DNA from: DATJSJ01 sp035504175 | GTDB lineage: Bacteria > Pseudomonadota > Alphaproteobacteria > Acetobacterales > Acetobacteraceae | NCBI GenBank assembly: GCA_035504175.1 | Contig: DATJSJ010000269.1 | Location: 1-22,416 of the forward strand | Length of the DNA: 22,416 bases | Direction of reading: 5' to 3' | In this document: piece after piece, positions 14,326 to 22,141 of the stretch | Numbering within the stretch: the stretch's first letter is position 1 | Layout: every line of letters starts with the position of its first letter | Made by a program: the position numbers and the translations under genes | The notes under the pieces: model-generated | Databases searched by the model: none | The model's input: the letters and a program-made list of their open reading frames with translations, nothing else | What the model was told of the DNA's origin: nothing

Positions 14326-15078
14326 ATGGACATGGAAGAGGCGAGGCGCCTCGTCGATGCGGCCGGGTTCATCATCCGCGCGCGGATCGTGCCAGCGCAG
14401 CCCGGAGATGAGCACGGACTTCCGGCCGCCGCGGGCGAAGGGTTCACGGTCGCGATCGAGGCGGTGCTGCACAGCACGCCGGAATTGCGCGGCCTGGCGG
14501 GCAAGTCCGCGACGGTGCTGGGCCGGCACGCCGGCGAGCGGCGCGAGCACGCACCGCATATCCTGTTTACCCAGTGCATCAGCCTCGGCGAGCGATTGCT
14601 GCTGCGCGAGCTCGGCCAGGTCGAGGCGACCGAGGAGGCGATGCGCGCGGTCGAGCACGCGCTGCGCGAGGCTGCGGAGCGCCCATTGCGCGCGCGCATC
14701 GAGGCGGCGGCGCTGATCGTGGTCGGCGAGGTGGTGGCGAGCCGCAAGCTGGAGCCCGATCTCCCGCCGCGCTCGGAGCACGATCCCGACTGGTGGATCG
14801 CGCGCGTCGCCGTGCAATCCGTGCTCAAGGGCGCCAAGCCCAAAGGCGAGGTCGAGGTGCTGTTCGCCAACAGCACCGACATCGTCTGGTATCGCTCGCC
14901 CAAGCTGCACCGCGGCACGAGCGGGATCTTCCTGCTGCATCACGTGAAGCCCGACGAGGCGCCGCGCGAGCTGCCGCGCGGCGTGTATCGGGCGACCGAC
15001 CCGCTCGATTTCCTCCCGGCCGGACGGCTCGCCGAGGTGCAGCGCCTGCTCGGTCGCGGCGGCGAGGAGGAGCGCTGA
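14326..15078 (+). CDS. Uncharacterised protein with a tandemly duplicated beta-rich domain
   Basis: The 250-aa protein has no family I can name with confidence. Its halves resemble each other: AAGFIIRARIV (12-22), FTVAIEAVLHSTPELRGLAGK (40-60, two residues split for brevity), SATVLG (61-66) and GERLLLRELG (88-97) line up with AAALIVVGEVV (127-137), WIARVAVQSVLKG (157-169), EVEVLF (175-180) and SGIFLLHHV (199-207). Each half ends in a helix (about 103-118 and 233-243). The pattern of a leading hydrophobic strand, a V-x-V-x-x-VLKG strand and a final hydrophobic strand recalls TIMP/netrin-like OB folds, but the disulphide cysteines are missing, so this is tentative. No signal peptide. The stop is 1 nt before the next gene's ATG, so the two are almost certainly co-translated. 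AAGGGG lies about 11 nt before the chosen start. Confidence 0.75.
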   Translation: MDMEEARRLVDAAGFIIRARIVPAQPGDEHGLPAAAGEGFTVAIEAVLHSTPELRGLAGKSATVLGRHAGERREHAPHILFTQCISLGERLLLRELGQVEATEEAMRAVEHALREAAERPLRARIEAAALIVVGEVVASRKLEPDLPPRSEHDPDWWIARVAVQSVLKGAKPKGEVEVLFANSTDIVWYRSPKLHRGTSGIFLLHHVKPDEAPRELPRGVYRATDPLDFLPAGRLAEVQRLLGRGGEEER

Positions 15079-15079
15079 G

Positions 15080-17491
15080 ATGTCGGACGTCCTCACCGTC
15101 GTCAACATGATCCCCAATCTGTCGAGCGGGGAGACCAATCAGGACAGCGAGCCCAATCTGGCGGTCAATCCCGCCAATCCGCTGGAGATCGCCGGCACCG
15201 CCTTCACGCCGAGCCCGAATTCCGGCAGCTCCAACTCGCCGGTCTTCTTCTCCTTCGACGGCGGCAACACCTGGAGCCTGCGCGACGTCATCGCCGGCAC
15301 GCCGGTGCGCGACCAGACGCTGCGCTTCGCCACCAGCGGCGGCCTGCTCTATGCCGGCGTGCTGTGGGGTAGCGGCAGCAACATCGCGCTGATCAATTTC
15401 GACATCCTGCGCACCGGCGATTTCTCCGGCCTGACCACGATGACGGTGCTGGCGCAACGCCAGAACGACGACCAGCCGTTCATCCAGGCGGCGACCGTGC
15501 CGAGCGGGCCGGGCAGCGGCGATGATCGCATCTATGTCGGCAGCAACGACCACGCGCCGGCCAACATCCCGGCGACGATCGACCTGTCGCTGGACGCGGG
15601 CATCGCGGCGGCGACCACCAGCACGGTGGTGATCGAAAGCCGCGTTGTCTCGCGCGACGGGTTCCAGACCCGCCCTGCCGTGCACCCGGACGGCACGGTC
15701 TACGCCCTCTATTACGCGCTGGTCGCGGGCGGCTCGGACGTCGTCATCGTGCGCGACGACGACTGGGCCAGCGGTGCGACCCCGTTCACCGCGCTGATCG
15801 ACACCGGCGACGGCAAGCAGGGCGTGCGCATCGTGACCGGGGTGGTCAACCCCTTCCTGTCGCTGTTCCTCGGCCAGCAGCGCATCGGCGGCGACCTCTC
15901 GATCGCGGTCGATCCGCGCGACAGTGCCACGGTCTATGTCTGTTACGGCGACCAGGCGGGTGGCACCTATACGCTGTACATCCGCAAATCGACCGATTCC
16001 GGCGTGACCTGGTCCGGCACGCTGCGCAGCGTCGCCAATGCGACCAACCCGGCACTCGCGATCAACGAACACGGGCGGCTCGGCTTCCTGTATCAGCAGG
16101 TGACCGGCGTCGCCCCGAACCAGCTCTGGCAGACCACGCTGGAACTGACGCACAACGATTTCGGCGCCATCACCACCTATATCCTCGCCAACACGCCGGC
16201 GAACACGCCGGGCAAGAGCTTCGACCCCTATCTCGGCGACTATCTCTACATGCTGGCGGTCGGGAGCAGCTTCTACGGCATCTTCAGTGCCAACAACACG
16301 CCGGATCATGCCAGCTTCCCGAACGGCGTCACCTATCAGCGCAACGCCGATTTCACCACCAAGACGCTGCTCGCCACCGACAACGTGACGCCGGTCGCGG
16401 TCTCGATCGATCCGTTCTTCTTCAAGCTGATCGCCGGCGTCGGCCGGGTCGTGACCGCGATCGTCGATGCCGGGAATTTCGGCTCCGTCTGCCTCGGTGC
16501 CTTCACCGACGAGATCCTGACGATCGACAATGGCGGCACCGGTCCGCTGCTGATCAGCAATATCCTCTCGTCCTCGCCGGACTTCCTGCCGCCGAGCGTG
16601 CTCGCCTACCCGATCAAGCTCGGCGTCGGCGACGCGATCGACGTCATGATCCGCTTCGAGCCCACCGGCCCGGGACCGAAAGCCGGCACCATCACCATCC
16701 TGAGCGACGATCCGGCCGGGCCGCACAAGGTCGCGGTCTCCGGCACCGGGCAGGTGCCGCGGCTCAGCCTGGTGCTCGCCGACAGCGGCGATTTCGGCCG
16801 GGTCTGCGTCGGCCGCTTCGCCGACGAGCCGCTGATCCTGAACAACAGCGGCCGCTGTCCGCTGTCGATCCTGGCGGTCACCTCGTCCTCGGCCGAGTTC
16901 CTGGTGCCGCAGGTGCTGTCCTTCCCGCTGCTGCTCGGCCCGGGCGACGCGATGCCGCTGCCGATCCGCTTCGCGCCGACCAGCTTCGGCAACAAATCCG
17001 CGACCATCACGGTGGTCAGCGCCGATCCCGGCAGCCCGCACAACGTGTCCGTGCGCGGCGAGGTGCCGTCGGGCAAGCTCGCGGTCACCGGCTCGCTCTG
17101 TTTCGGCGGCGTCAAGGCGTGCTGCCGCGCCGAGCGCACGATCTCGATCTGCAATGTCGGCGACTGCCCGTTGCACGTCACCAGCGTCGCGTTCAAGCGC
17201 AAGAACCCGCACTGGAAGCTCGTCAACAACCCGTTCCCGGCGACCTTGCATCCGGGCTCCTGCCTCGGCGTCGTGGTGCGCTACAAGGCGACCGAGAAAT
17301 GCCCGATCGCCTCCGAGCTCGTCATCACCAGCGACGATCCGGCGATGCCGGTGAAGACGCTCGACGCCATGGCCTACACGATCTGGTGCGAGTGCGGCGG
17401 CAAGGAGGGCTGCGACGAATGCCGCAAGTGCTGCGACAAGGGGTGCTGCGACGGCGCCGCCGATGATTGCTGCGCCGACGAGGACGAGTGA
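15080..17491 (+). CDS. Asp-box beta-propeller protein with three Hydin-like Ig modules and Cys-rich tail
   Basis: The 803-aa protein is built from recognisable modules but the whole is unknown. Residues 1 to about 450 look like a sialidase/BNR-type propeller with two clear Asp boxes, SFDGGNTW (58-65) and STDSGVTW (304-311). Three ASPM/SPD-2/Hydin-like (choice-of-anchor D) Ig modules follow at about 455-558, 559-662 and 663-768, each opening with FGSVCLG, FGRVCVG or CFGGV, with a Cys at the same point. The last 34 residues contain 10 Cys (770, 772, 778, 781, 784, 785, 789, 790, 797, 798) and end in acidic residues. Catalytic sialidase residues cannot be confirmed. There is no signal peptide, so export, if any, would need another route. 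The start has GGAGG within the preceding gene. Confidence 0.85.
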   Translation: MSDVLTVVNMIPNLSSGETNQDSEPNLAVNPANPLEIAGTAFTPSPNSGSSNSPVFFSFDGGNTWSLRDVIAGTPVRDQTLRFATSGGLLYAGVLWGSGSNIALINFDILRTGDFSGLTTMTVLAQRQNDDQPFIQAATVPSGPGSGDDRIYVGSNDHAPANIPATIDLSLDAGIAAATTSTVVIESRVVSRDGFQTRPAVHPDGTVYALYYALVAGGSDVVIVRDDDWASGATPFTALIDTGDGKQGVRIVTGVVNPFLSLFLGQQRIGGDLSIAVDPRDSATVYVCYGDQAGGTYTLYIRKSTDSGVTWSGTLRSVANATNPALAINEHGRLGFLYQQVTGVAPNQLWQTTLELTHNDFGAITTYILANTPANTPGKSFDPYLGDYLYMLAVGSSFYGIFSANNTPDHASFPNGVTYQRNADFTTKTLLATDNVTPVAVSIDPFFFKLIAGVGRVVTAIVDAGNFGSVCLGAFTDEILTIDNGGTGPLLISNILSSSPDFLPPSVLAYPIKLGVGDAIDVMIRFEPTGPGPKAGTITILSDDPAGPHKVAVSGTGQVPRLSLVLADSGDFGRVCVGRFADEPLILNNSGRCPLSILAVTSSSAEFLVPQVLSFPLLLGPGDAMPLPIRFAPTSFGNKSATITVVSADPGSPHNVSVRGEVPSGKLAVTGSLCFGGVKACCRAERTISICNVGDCPLHVTSVAFKRKNPHWKLVNNPFPATLHPGSCLGVVVRYKATEKCPIASELVITSDDPAMPVKTLDAMAYTIWCECGGKEGCDECRKCCDKGCCDGAADDCCADEDE

Positions 17492-17507
17492 TTTCCGGCG
17501 GCGAGGC

Positions 17508-17534
17508 GGCGCGCGCGCGGTGACGGTGCGCGCC
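17508..17534. terminator. GC hairpin between convergent genes (weak terminator candidate)
   Basis: GGCGCGC (17508-17514) pairs with GCGCGCC (17528-17534) across 13 nt, in the 60-nt gap between the beta-propeller gene and the leftward oxidase gene. No T run follows on either strand, so only placement supports a terminator role. Confidence 0.25.
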
Positions 17535-17551
17535 GACGGCGGGACCCCGGC

Positions 17552-18829
17552 TCAGGCGGCGCCTTCGACCACGCGCTCGGCCGTGGCGCCGGCATGACCG
17601 GGCATCGGGCCAAGCAGGTGGTCGCGCCCGAGTTCGCCGAGCTCGCGCAGGCCGAGCAGCGCCATGTCGCGATCGATCTCCTTGGTGATCAGCTCGATCG
17701 CGTGCAGCACGCCGGCCTCGCCGGCGACTGCGGCGGCGAACAGGAACGGCCGGCCGATCAGCACGAAACGGGCACCGAGCGCCAGCGCCGTCAGCACGTC
17801 GGTGCCGCGGCGGAAGCCGCTGTCGATCAGCACCGGCATGTCGCCCGCCGCCTCCAGGACATGCGGCAGGATCTGCAGCGGCGTCGCCGCCTTGTCGAGC
17901 TGGCGGCCGCCATGGTTGGAGACGACGATACCGTCGACGCCGTGATCCCGTGCCAGGCGCGCATCCGCCGGCGAGAGAATTCCTTTCAGTACGAAGGCGC
18001 CGCGCCAGAGCCGGCGGATCAGCCGCACATGCTCCCAGGAGAGGCTGGTGTGCGACGCGATCTTGCCGACCGTGCTCGAGAACAGGCTGGGGCCGCCGTC
18101 ATATTCGAGATTGTCGATATGCGGGATGCCGCGCTTCAGCAGCGTGCGCGCCGCGGTCGCAAGCACCCAGCCCGGATGCAGCGCGCCGTCGCGGAGCAGC
18201 CTGGTGTTGAGCTGGATCGGCTGATGGAAGCCGGCGCGCGCATCCTTCTCGCGATTGGAGCCGACCGGCACGTCGGTGGTCAGCACGAAGGTCGAGAAGC
18301 CCGCGGCAGCGACGCGCTCCACCATGCCCTCGATCGAACGGCGGTTCGGCGACTGGTACGAGGCGAACCAGGCACCGGGATGGTTGCGCGCGACCTCCTC
18401 CATCGGGATGATCGAATTGCCGCTGAGCACGAACGGGATGCCGCATTGCGCGGCGGCGCGCGCCATCACGGTGTCGCCGTCGTAGGCAACCGCGGCGCTG
18501 CCGCCCATCGGCGCGATGCCGATCGGTGAGGCGTAAGTGCGGCCGAACAGCGTCGTCTGCTGCGACCGCTCCGTGACGCCGACCAGCACGCGCGGCACCA
18601 GCCGGTAGTCGAGGAACGCCGCATGGTTGGTGCGGCGCGAGGTTTCGTCCTCCGATCCGTCGGCGACATAGGCATAGATCGCGTGCGGCAGTTTGCGGCG
18701 CGCCGCGGCCTCGAACCCGCCCAGGTCGAGAATCCGCCGCAGCCGACGGGAGTGTCGGAGGCCGGCCCGCGCCGGTCGCTTCATCGCCCGCCTGAAGGGC
18801 GCGGTCGCTGCCATGGAATGCGTCGTCAC
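17552..18829 (-). CDS. FMN-dependent alpha-hydroxy-acid oxidase/dehydrogenase (LldD/glycolate-oxidase family)
   Basis: The 425-aa TIM-barrel flavoprotein would oxidise a 2-hydroxy acid (lactate, glycolate, mandelate or similar) to the 2-oxo acid. Visible motifs are AYVADGSEDE (53-62), PIGIAPMGGSAA (102-113), LTTDVPVGSNREKD (183-196), Lys282 in VLKGIL, the active-site block SNHGGRQLD with His306 and Arg309, and GFRRGTDVLTALALGA plus IGRPFLFA for FMN phosphate binding. The glycolate-oxidase substrate-side motif QLY reads ASY at 156-158, so the substrate may differ from glycolate. The GTG at 18829 has AGGAGG 5 nt upstream; the internal ATG at 18814 is too far from it. The N-terminus is extended by about 30 basic residues. 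It stands alone on this strand. Confidence 0.9.
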   Translation of the reverse strand: MTTHSMAATAPFRRAMKRPARAGLRHSRRLRRILDLGGFEAAARRKLPHAIYAYVADGSEDETSRRTNHAAFLDYRLVPRVLVGVTERSQQTTLFGRTYASPIGIAPMGGSAAVAYDGDTVMARAAAQCGIPFVLSGNSIIPMEEVARNHPGAWFASYQSPNRRSIEGMVERVAAAGFSTFVLTTDVPVGSNREKDARAGFHQPIQLNTRLLRDGALHPGWVLATAARTLLKRGIPHIDNLEYDGGPSLFSSTVGKIASHTSLSWEHVRLIRRLWRGAFVLKGILSPADARLARDHGVDGIVVSNHGGRQLDKAATPLQILPHVLEAAGDMPVLIDSGFRRGTDVLTALALGARFVLIGRPFLFAAAVAGEAGVLHAIELITKEIDRDMALLGLRELGELGRDHLLGPMPGHAGATAERVVEGAA

Positions 18830-19879
18830 CCGGACCTCCTTGCGCTGGTGCCTCCTTCCAGAGCCGCGTGTCGCGGCGCCGTCCCGTCGGGATCGGTGCC
18901 GCCCGCCCGCTCTGGCGGGATCGAGGGGATATCGTCCGCGCGGGCGCTCAGGTTCCGCCGCCGCTACCGGGGACAGAGTGCCAGTCGGGCGCGGCACGCA
19001 TCGCGCGGGCATCGGAACCGTCAATCAGGCATTACAACATCCAGGTCCGATGCCGCGTCTGCGCGTATCGCCGGGTGGAACGCGATGGGCGGGTCGGTCC
19101 GGCGCGGCTCATCTTTCGTGACAGGGGAAGCCGGTGCCGGCCGGTTATCCGCGCAGCGCATGCGGCGGGCGACTTACCGCAATTTAATTGCGCCGGTTGC
19201 GCCGACTGCGCGACGCGAACCGGCCGGGGATTTTTCGCGCGGATTGCGCAGGTCACCTTGCATGCCGGTGGAGCGCGGACCGGCGCAGTGACGGGCGGTT
19301 GACACGAACCGGGAACACGAACAGCGCACGCTGCCGGCGCCATCACACGACCGACGCCGCCCGAACCACACTGGACAGGCCCGACATTCCGCGGCTGGAC
19401 CCGATGGACGGGATCGCGTCGCACCCCGATGACCGGCCGGGCATGATCAGCAGCGAGACAAGGCGACAGGGTGCGTACCATCGACGCCGATGATCCGGCG
19501 ATTCACAAGCAAGCGCGATCGTCAGGGCCCATATTCAGTGCAAATACGCAACGGCGCGGCCGAAACCGTGGATGTAGCATCGCCCGCCACCGGCGGTCGT
19601 CGCGCACCGCAGCCGCACGGACCGCTCGTGACCTGATCCGACACGATCCGGCGTCCGCCAACATATCCGGCCGCGGCGACGCGGTGGTCGGACGTCTCAT
19701 GCCCCTGTTCAGGGCAGAGAGGGAGCGATTGACCTCGATCATTGCCTTTCGGCGGCGGCCGGGCCAAGTTGCCAACGTTGCATCGCCGGAATCGGATCGG
19801 CGCCCATTCGTGCGCGCTGGTCCGGACGGCGTCCAAGCCGGTCGTGCGAACCGGTTACCCAGGAGGAGGAGCCAGACCT
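18830..19879. other. 1.05-kb intergenic region without a convincing gene
   Basis: The stretch separates the divergent oxidase and OmpA-lipoprotein genes. Open frames exist on both strands but are Arg/Pro-rich, overlap one another and lack ribosome sites, as expected of non-coding GC-rich DNA. Composition is uneven, with A/T-richer patches near 19025, 19185, 19230 and 19535. Isolated promoter-like strings (TTGACA at 19299-19304, TTGCCA at 19769-19774) have no acceptable -10 partner. Short direct copies of TTGCGCCG occur near 19190. It may hold promoters, a decayed gene or an RNA that cannot be recognised by eye. Confidence 0.6.
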
Positions 19880-20446
19880 GTGACCATAGCCTTCAAACGC
19901 TACCTGATTGTCGGATCGCTTTTTTCTGCCGTCGCGCTGGCCGGGTGCGGCGTGTCGCAAAGCGACTACGACGCGCTCAAGACACAGAACCAGCAGCTGC
20001 AGCAGCAGCTTGACGCCCAGTCGAAGGAATTGGCCGACGCGAAGGCGCAGATCACCCGCCTGCAGGGCGCGATCAAGTACACCGTCAACAGTGACCTGCT
20101 GTTCCCGTCGGGCAGCTGGCACATGTCGGCCGCGGGCAAGCGGATCATCGCCCGGCTGGCACAGAAGCTGGCCTCGACGCAGCAGAACAAGCTTGTCGTC
20201 AACGGCTACACTGACAACACCCCGGTCGGCCCGGGGCTGCAGCGGCAGGGCATTACCTCGAACGATATCCTGTCGCAGAAACGCGCCGAGGACGTCATGC
20301 AATACATGATCTCGCAGGGCGTGAAATCGGATCTGATCTCGGCACATGGCTACGGCGACGCCGATCCGGTGGCCTCCAACGATACGCCCAAGGGCCGGGC
20401 GCAGAACCGCCGCGTCGAGATCACGCTGGCGCCCGAAGGCAGCTGA
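19880..20446 (+). CDS. OmpA-family peptidoglycan-binding lipoprotein
   Basis: The 188-aa protein has a signal peptide ending in a lipobox (LAGC, Cys23), so it should be lipid-anchored, probably in the outer membrane. Residues about 28-63 are a Gln/Lys/Leu-rich coiled coil, and 66-186 form an OmpA C-terminal-like domain with NGYTDNTPVG (108-117), LSQKRAEDV (131-139) and RAQNRRVEI (173-181), including the Asp112 and Arg residues expected to hold peptidoglycan diaminopimelate. It would link envelope and cell wall, like Pal or YiaD. GTG at 19880 is chosen because AGGAGGAGGA ends 9 nt upstream and a signal peptide follows at once. The DUF2092 gene starts 118 nt downstream in the same direction. 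Confidence 0.9.
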   Translation: MTIAFKRYLIVGSLFSAVALAGCGVSQSDYDALKTQNQQLQQQLDAQSKELADAKAQITRLQGAIKYTVNSDLLFPSGSWHMSAAGKRIIARLAQKLASTQQNKLVVNGYTDNTPVGPGLQRQGITSNDILSQKRAEDVMQYMISQGVKSDLISAHGYGDADPVASNDTPKGRAQNRRVEITLAPEGS

Positions 20447-20447
20447 A

Positions 20448-20504
20448 CCGGCGCAACCGGACGGGGCGGGTTGCGGGAGCGGAATGCTCCCGGGCCCGCG
20501 CCGG
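20448..20504 (+). terminator. Nested and competing hairpins after the OmpA-lipoprotein gene
   Basis: Immediately after the stop, CGGGAGC/GCTCCCG (20474-20480 with 20486-20492) forms a 7-bp hairpin inside an outer stem CCGGCGC/GCGCCGG (20448-20454 with 20498-20504). An alternative stem, CGCAACC/GGTTGCG (20452-20458 with 20469-20475), competes with both. There is no T run, so a Rho-independent terminator is doubtful; mRNA 3' end protection or attenuation before the DUF2092 gene is possible. Confidence 0.35.
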
Positions 20505-20564
20505 ACGGTCCGTCGCTCCGGATCGACGATCACGAAGACTGAAACGGGCTGGGAGACGGCCGCG

Positions 20565-21380
20565 ATGCGATTCGGGATCGGACGGATGATGCTGGCCGCG
20601 GCACTGCTCGCGGCACCGGCGGTGCCGCTGCCGGCGGCCGAGACCACCACGACCGGGCAGCCGGGTGCGACCGCGGCACCTGCGCTGCGGCTCGACCCCG
20701 CCGCGGTGGCGCTGCTCAAGGCGATGAGCGACCGGCTGGCCGCAGCGCACAGCATGAGCTTCACCGCCATCGCCACCTACGAAAGCCCGGCACTGATCAC
20801 GCATCAGCCGCTGGCCTACACCACCCTGTCGCAGGTCACCCTGCAGCGGCCCGATAAACTGCGGGTGATCACGCCGGGGGACGGCGCGCCGTCCGCCTTC
20901 TATTACGACGGCAAGCAGATGATGGCCTACGCGCCGGACAGCGGCCTGGTCGCGATCGCCGACGCGCCGCCGACCATCGACGCGATGCTGCAGCAGGCAG
21001 ATCGCGTCGCGGCGCTCTATTTCCCGTTCACCGACGTCATCGTCGCCAACCCGTATCAGGACGTCGCCGGCGAGATCCGCCTCGCTTACGTCATCGGCCG
21101 CTCCCACGTCGTCGGCGACACCGAGACGGACATGGTCGGCGTGGTCACCGATGCGCTGCAGGCGCAGGTCTGGATCGGTACGGCAGACCACCTGCCGCGC
21201 ATGATCCGCGCCACGTTTTTCGGCGAGCCGGGCCAGTTCCGCCACCAGGTCGAGTTCCGCGACTGGCAGCTCGACCCGACCCTCGCCCCTGATCTGTTCT
21301 GGTCGGCCAAGGCCGCGGCCGCGAAGCGGATCGAGTTCGCCAATCTCGACATGAACATCCCCAGCGTTCCCGGACATTGA
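20565..21380 (+). CDS. DUF2092 family periplasmic protein
   Basis: The 271-aa protein opens with a signal peptide (MRFGIGRMMLAAALLAAPAV, likely cut near residue 25) followed by a domain matching DUF2092 from memory, with LLKAMSDRLAAAHSMSF (50-66), a central YYDGKQMMAYAPD segment and a final VEFRDWQLDP stretch. The family is periplasmic with a LolA/LolB-like beta architecture and no known substrate. GGGAGA lies 8 nt before the ATG; upstream in-frame codons overlap the preceding gene and its hairpins. The Gly-rich secreted protein starts 11 nt after its stop, so the two form an operon. The function may be handling or export of that partner, which is inference. Confidence 0.8.
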   Translation: MRFGIGRMMLAAALLAAPAVPLPAAETTTTGQPGATAAPALRLDPAAVALLKAMSDRLAAAHSMSFTAIATYESPALITHQPLAYTTLSQVTLQRPDKLRVITPGDGAPSAFYYDGKQMMAYAPDSGLVAIADAPPTIDAMLQQADRVAALYFPFTDVIVANPYQDVAGEIRLAYVIGRSHVVGDTETDMVGVVTDALQAQVWIGTADHLPRMIRATFFGEPGQFRHQVEFRDWQLDPTLAPDLFWSAKAAAAKRIEFANLDMNIPSVPGH

Positions 21381-21391
21381 GGAGGCCGGCG

Positions 21392-22141
21392 ATGCAAGCA
21401 GCAGCACTCGGAATCCTTGCCAGCGTCGCGGCGGGGATGTCGGCGCAACCGGCCCTGGCGTGGTTTCACGCCGGCGGCATGGGCTATGGCGGCGGCACCC
21501 GCTCCTCCTGGCACTACCAGGGCTTCCGCGGCGGCAGCGCCTCGGGCGGCGGCGGGTCGTGGAGTGCGAGCGGCTATCGCGGCGGCTCGGCCTCCGGCAC
21601 GGCGGGCCAGGGCTGGCACGCCAACGGAGCCTATGGCGGCACCGCCTCCGGTGAGGCCGGCCAGGGCTGGCACGCCAACGGGGCGTATGGCGGCTCCGCC
21701 TCGGGGGAGGCAGGGAGTGGCTGGCACGCGACCGGCGCCTATGGCGGCACCGCCAGCGGCTACGGCGTGCACCCTTATGGCGGCTACTATGCCGGGTACC
21801 ACCCGCCGGCCGTGGTCAACGCCTATGGCGGCTGCGGCTATTGCGGCGGATGGAGCGGCGGGGCCGTCGCCGCCGCCGGCGTCACCGGGCTCGCCGCCGG
21901 TGCGGCGATCGGCGCGGCGAGCGCGAACGCGGCGGCGGGTAATGCCTACGCCGCCGGGGTTGCCGCCGGCGCCGCGGCCGCGCCGCCCGGCTATGTCATG
22001 TACGCCACCTATGCCGCGCTGCCGGCGGGCTGCGCCTACACGCCGATCGCCGGCCGCACGTACTATCAGTGCAACGGCGTCTGGTTCCAGCCGAGCTTCG
22101 CCGCCGGCGGCGTGGTCTACCGCGTCACCCCGGCACCCTGA
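21392..22141 (+). CDS. Secreted Gly-rich repeat protein
   Basis: The 249-aa protein has a signal peptide ending near PALA-WF (residue 24). Residues about 36-125 contain five 18-residue repeats rich in Gly, Ser, Ala, Trp and Tyr (type GQGWHANGAYGGTASGEA). A Tyr/Gly stretch with a CGYC motif, an Ala/Gly-rich hydrophobic segment (about 155-195) and a C-terminal domain with two Cys (GCAYTPIAG, YYQCNGVWFQPSF) follow. The C-terminal YYQCNGVWF pattern is common in small secreted proteins of alphaproteobacteria. GGAGG 6 nt before the ATG fixes the start. It is in an operon with the DUF2092 gene. A cell-surface or matrix role is plausible but unproven. Its last 25 nt overlap the opposing gene. Confidence 0.85.
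   Translation: MQAAALGILASVAAGMSAQPALAWFHAGGMGYGGGTRSSWHYQGFRGGSASGGGGSWSASGYRGGSASGTAGQGWHANGAYGGTASGEAGQGWHANGAYGGSASGEAGSGWHATGAYGGTASGYGVHPYGGYYAGYHPPAVVNAYGGCGYCGGWSGGAVAAAGVTGLAAGAAIGAASANAAAGNAYAAGVAAGAAAAPPGYVMYATYAALPAGCAYTPIAGRTYYQCNGVWFQPSFAAGGVVYRVTPAP
21497..21766 (+). repeat. Five 54-bp coding repeats in the Gly-rich gene
   Basis: Units lie at 21497-21550, 21551-21604, 21605-21658, 21659-21712 and 21713-21766. Units 3 and 4 are nearly identical at the DNA level, differing mostly at third codon positions; units 1 and 2 have diverged. Each encodes an 18-residue unit with a conserved Trp near the start and a Gly-Gly-Ser/Thr-Ala-Ser-Gly core. Confidence 0.85.

Noticed and set aside
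14825..17251. An 808-codon open frame antisense to the propeller gene
   Set aside because: The translation is repetitive Asp/Arg/His/Val composition typical of GC-rich shadow frames, and the opposite strand has recognisable modules.
18830..19024. In-frame upstream extension of the alpha-hydroxy-acid oxidase
   Set aside because: The extension is Arg/Pro-rich without similarity to the family; GTG at 18829 has AGGAGG 5 nt upstream.
19299..19304. TTGACA as a promoter -35 for the OmpA-lipoprotein gene
   Set aside because: No -10-like hexamer lies 16-18 nt downstream, and the gene is about 580 nt away.
19032..19481. 149-codon minus-strand frame in the long intergenic gap
   Set aside because: Pro/Arg/Cys-rich translation with no motif and no ribosome site.
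19769..19797. TTGCCA plus TCGGAT, 17 nt apart, as promoter of the OmpA-lipoprotein gene
   Set aside because: The -10 matches only three of six bases, which is expected by chance.
19471..20013. 180-codon open frame overlapping the OmpA-lipoprotein start
   Set aside because: It is Arg-rich without domains or ribosome site and overlaps a lipoprotein with clear signal peptide in another frame.
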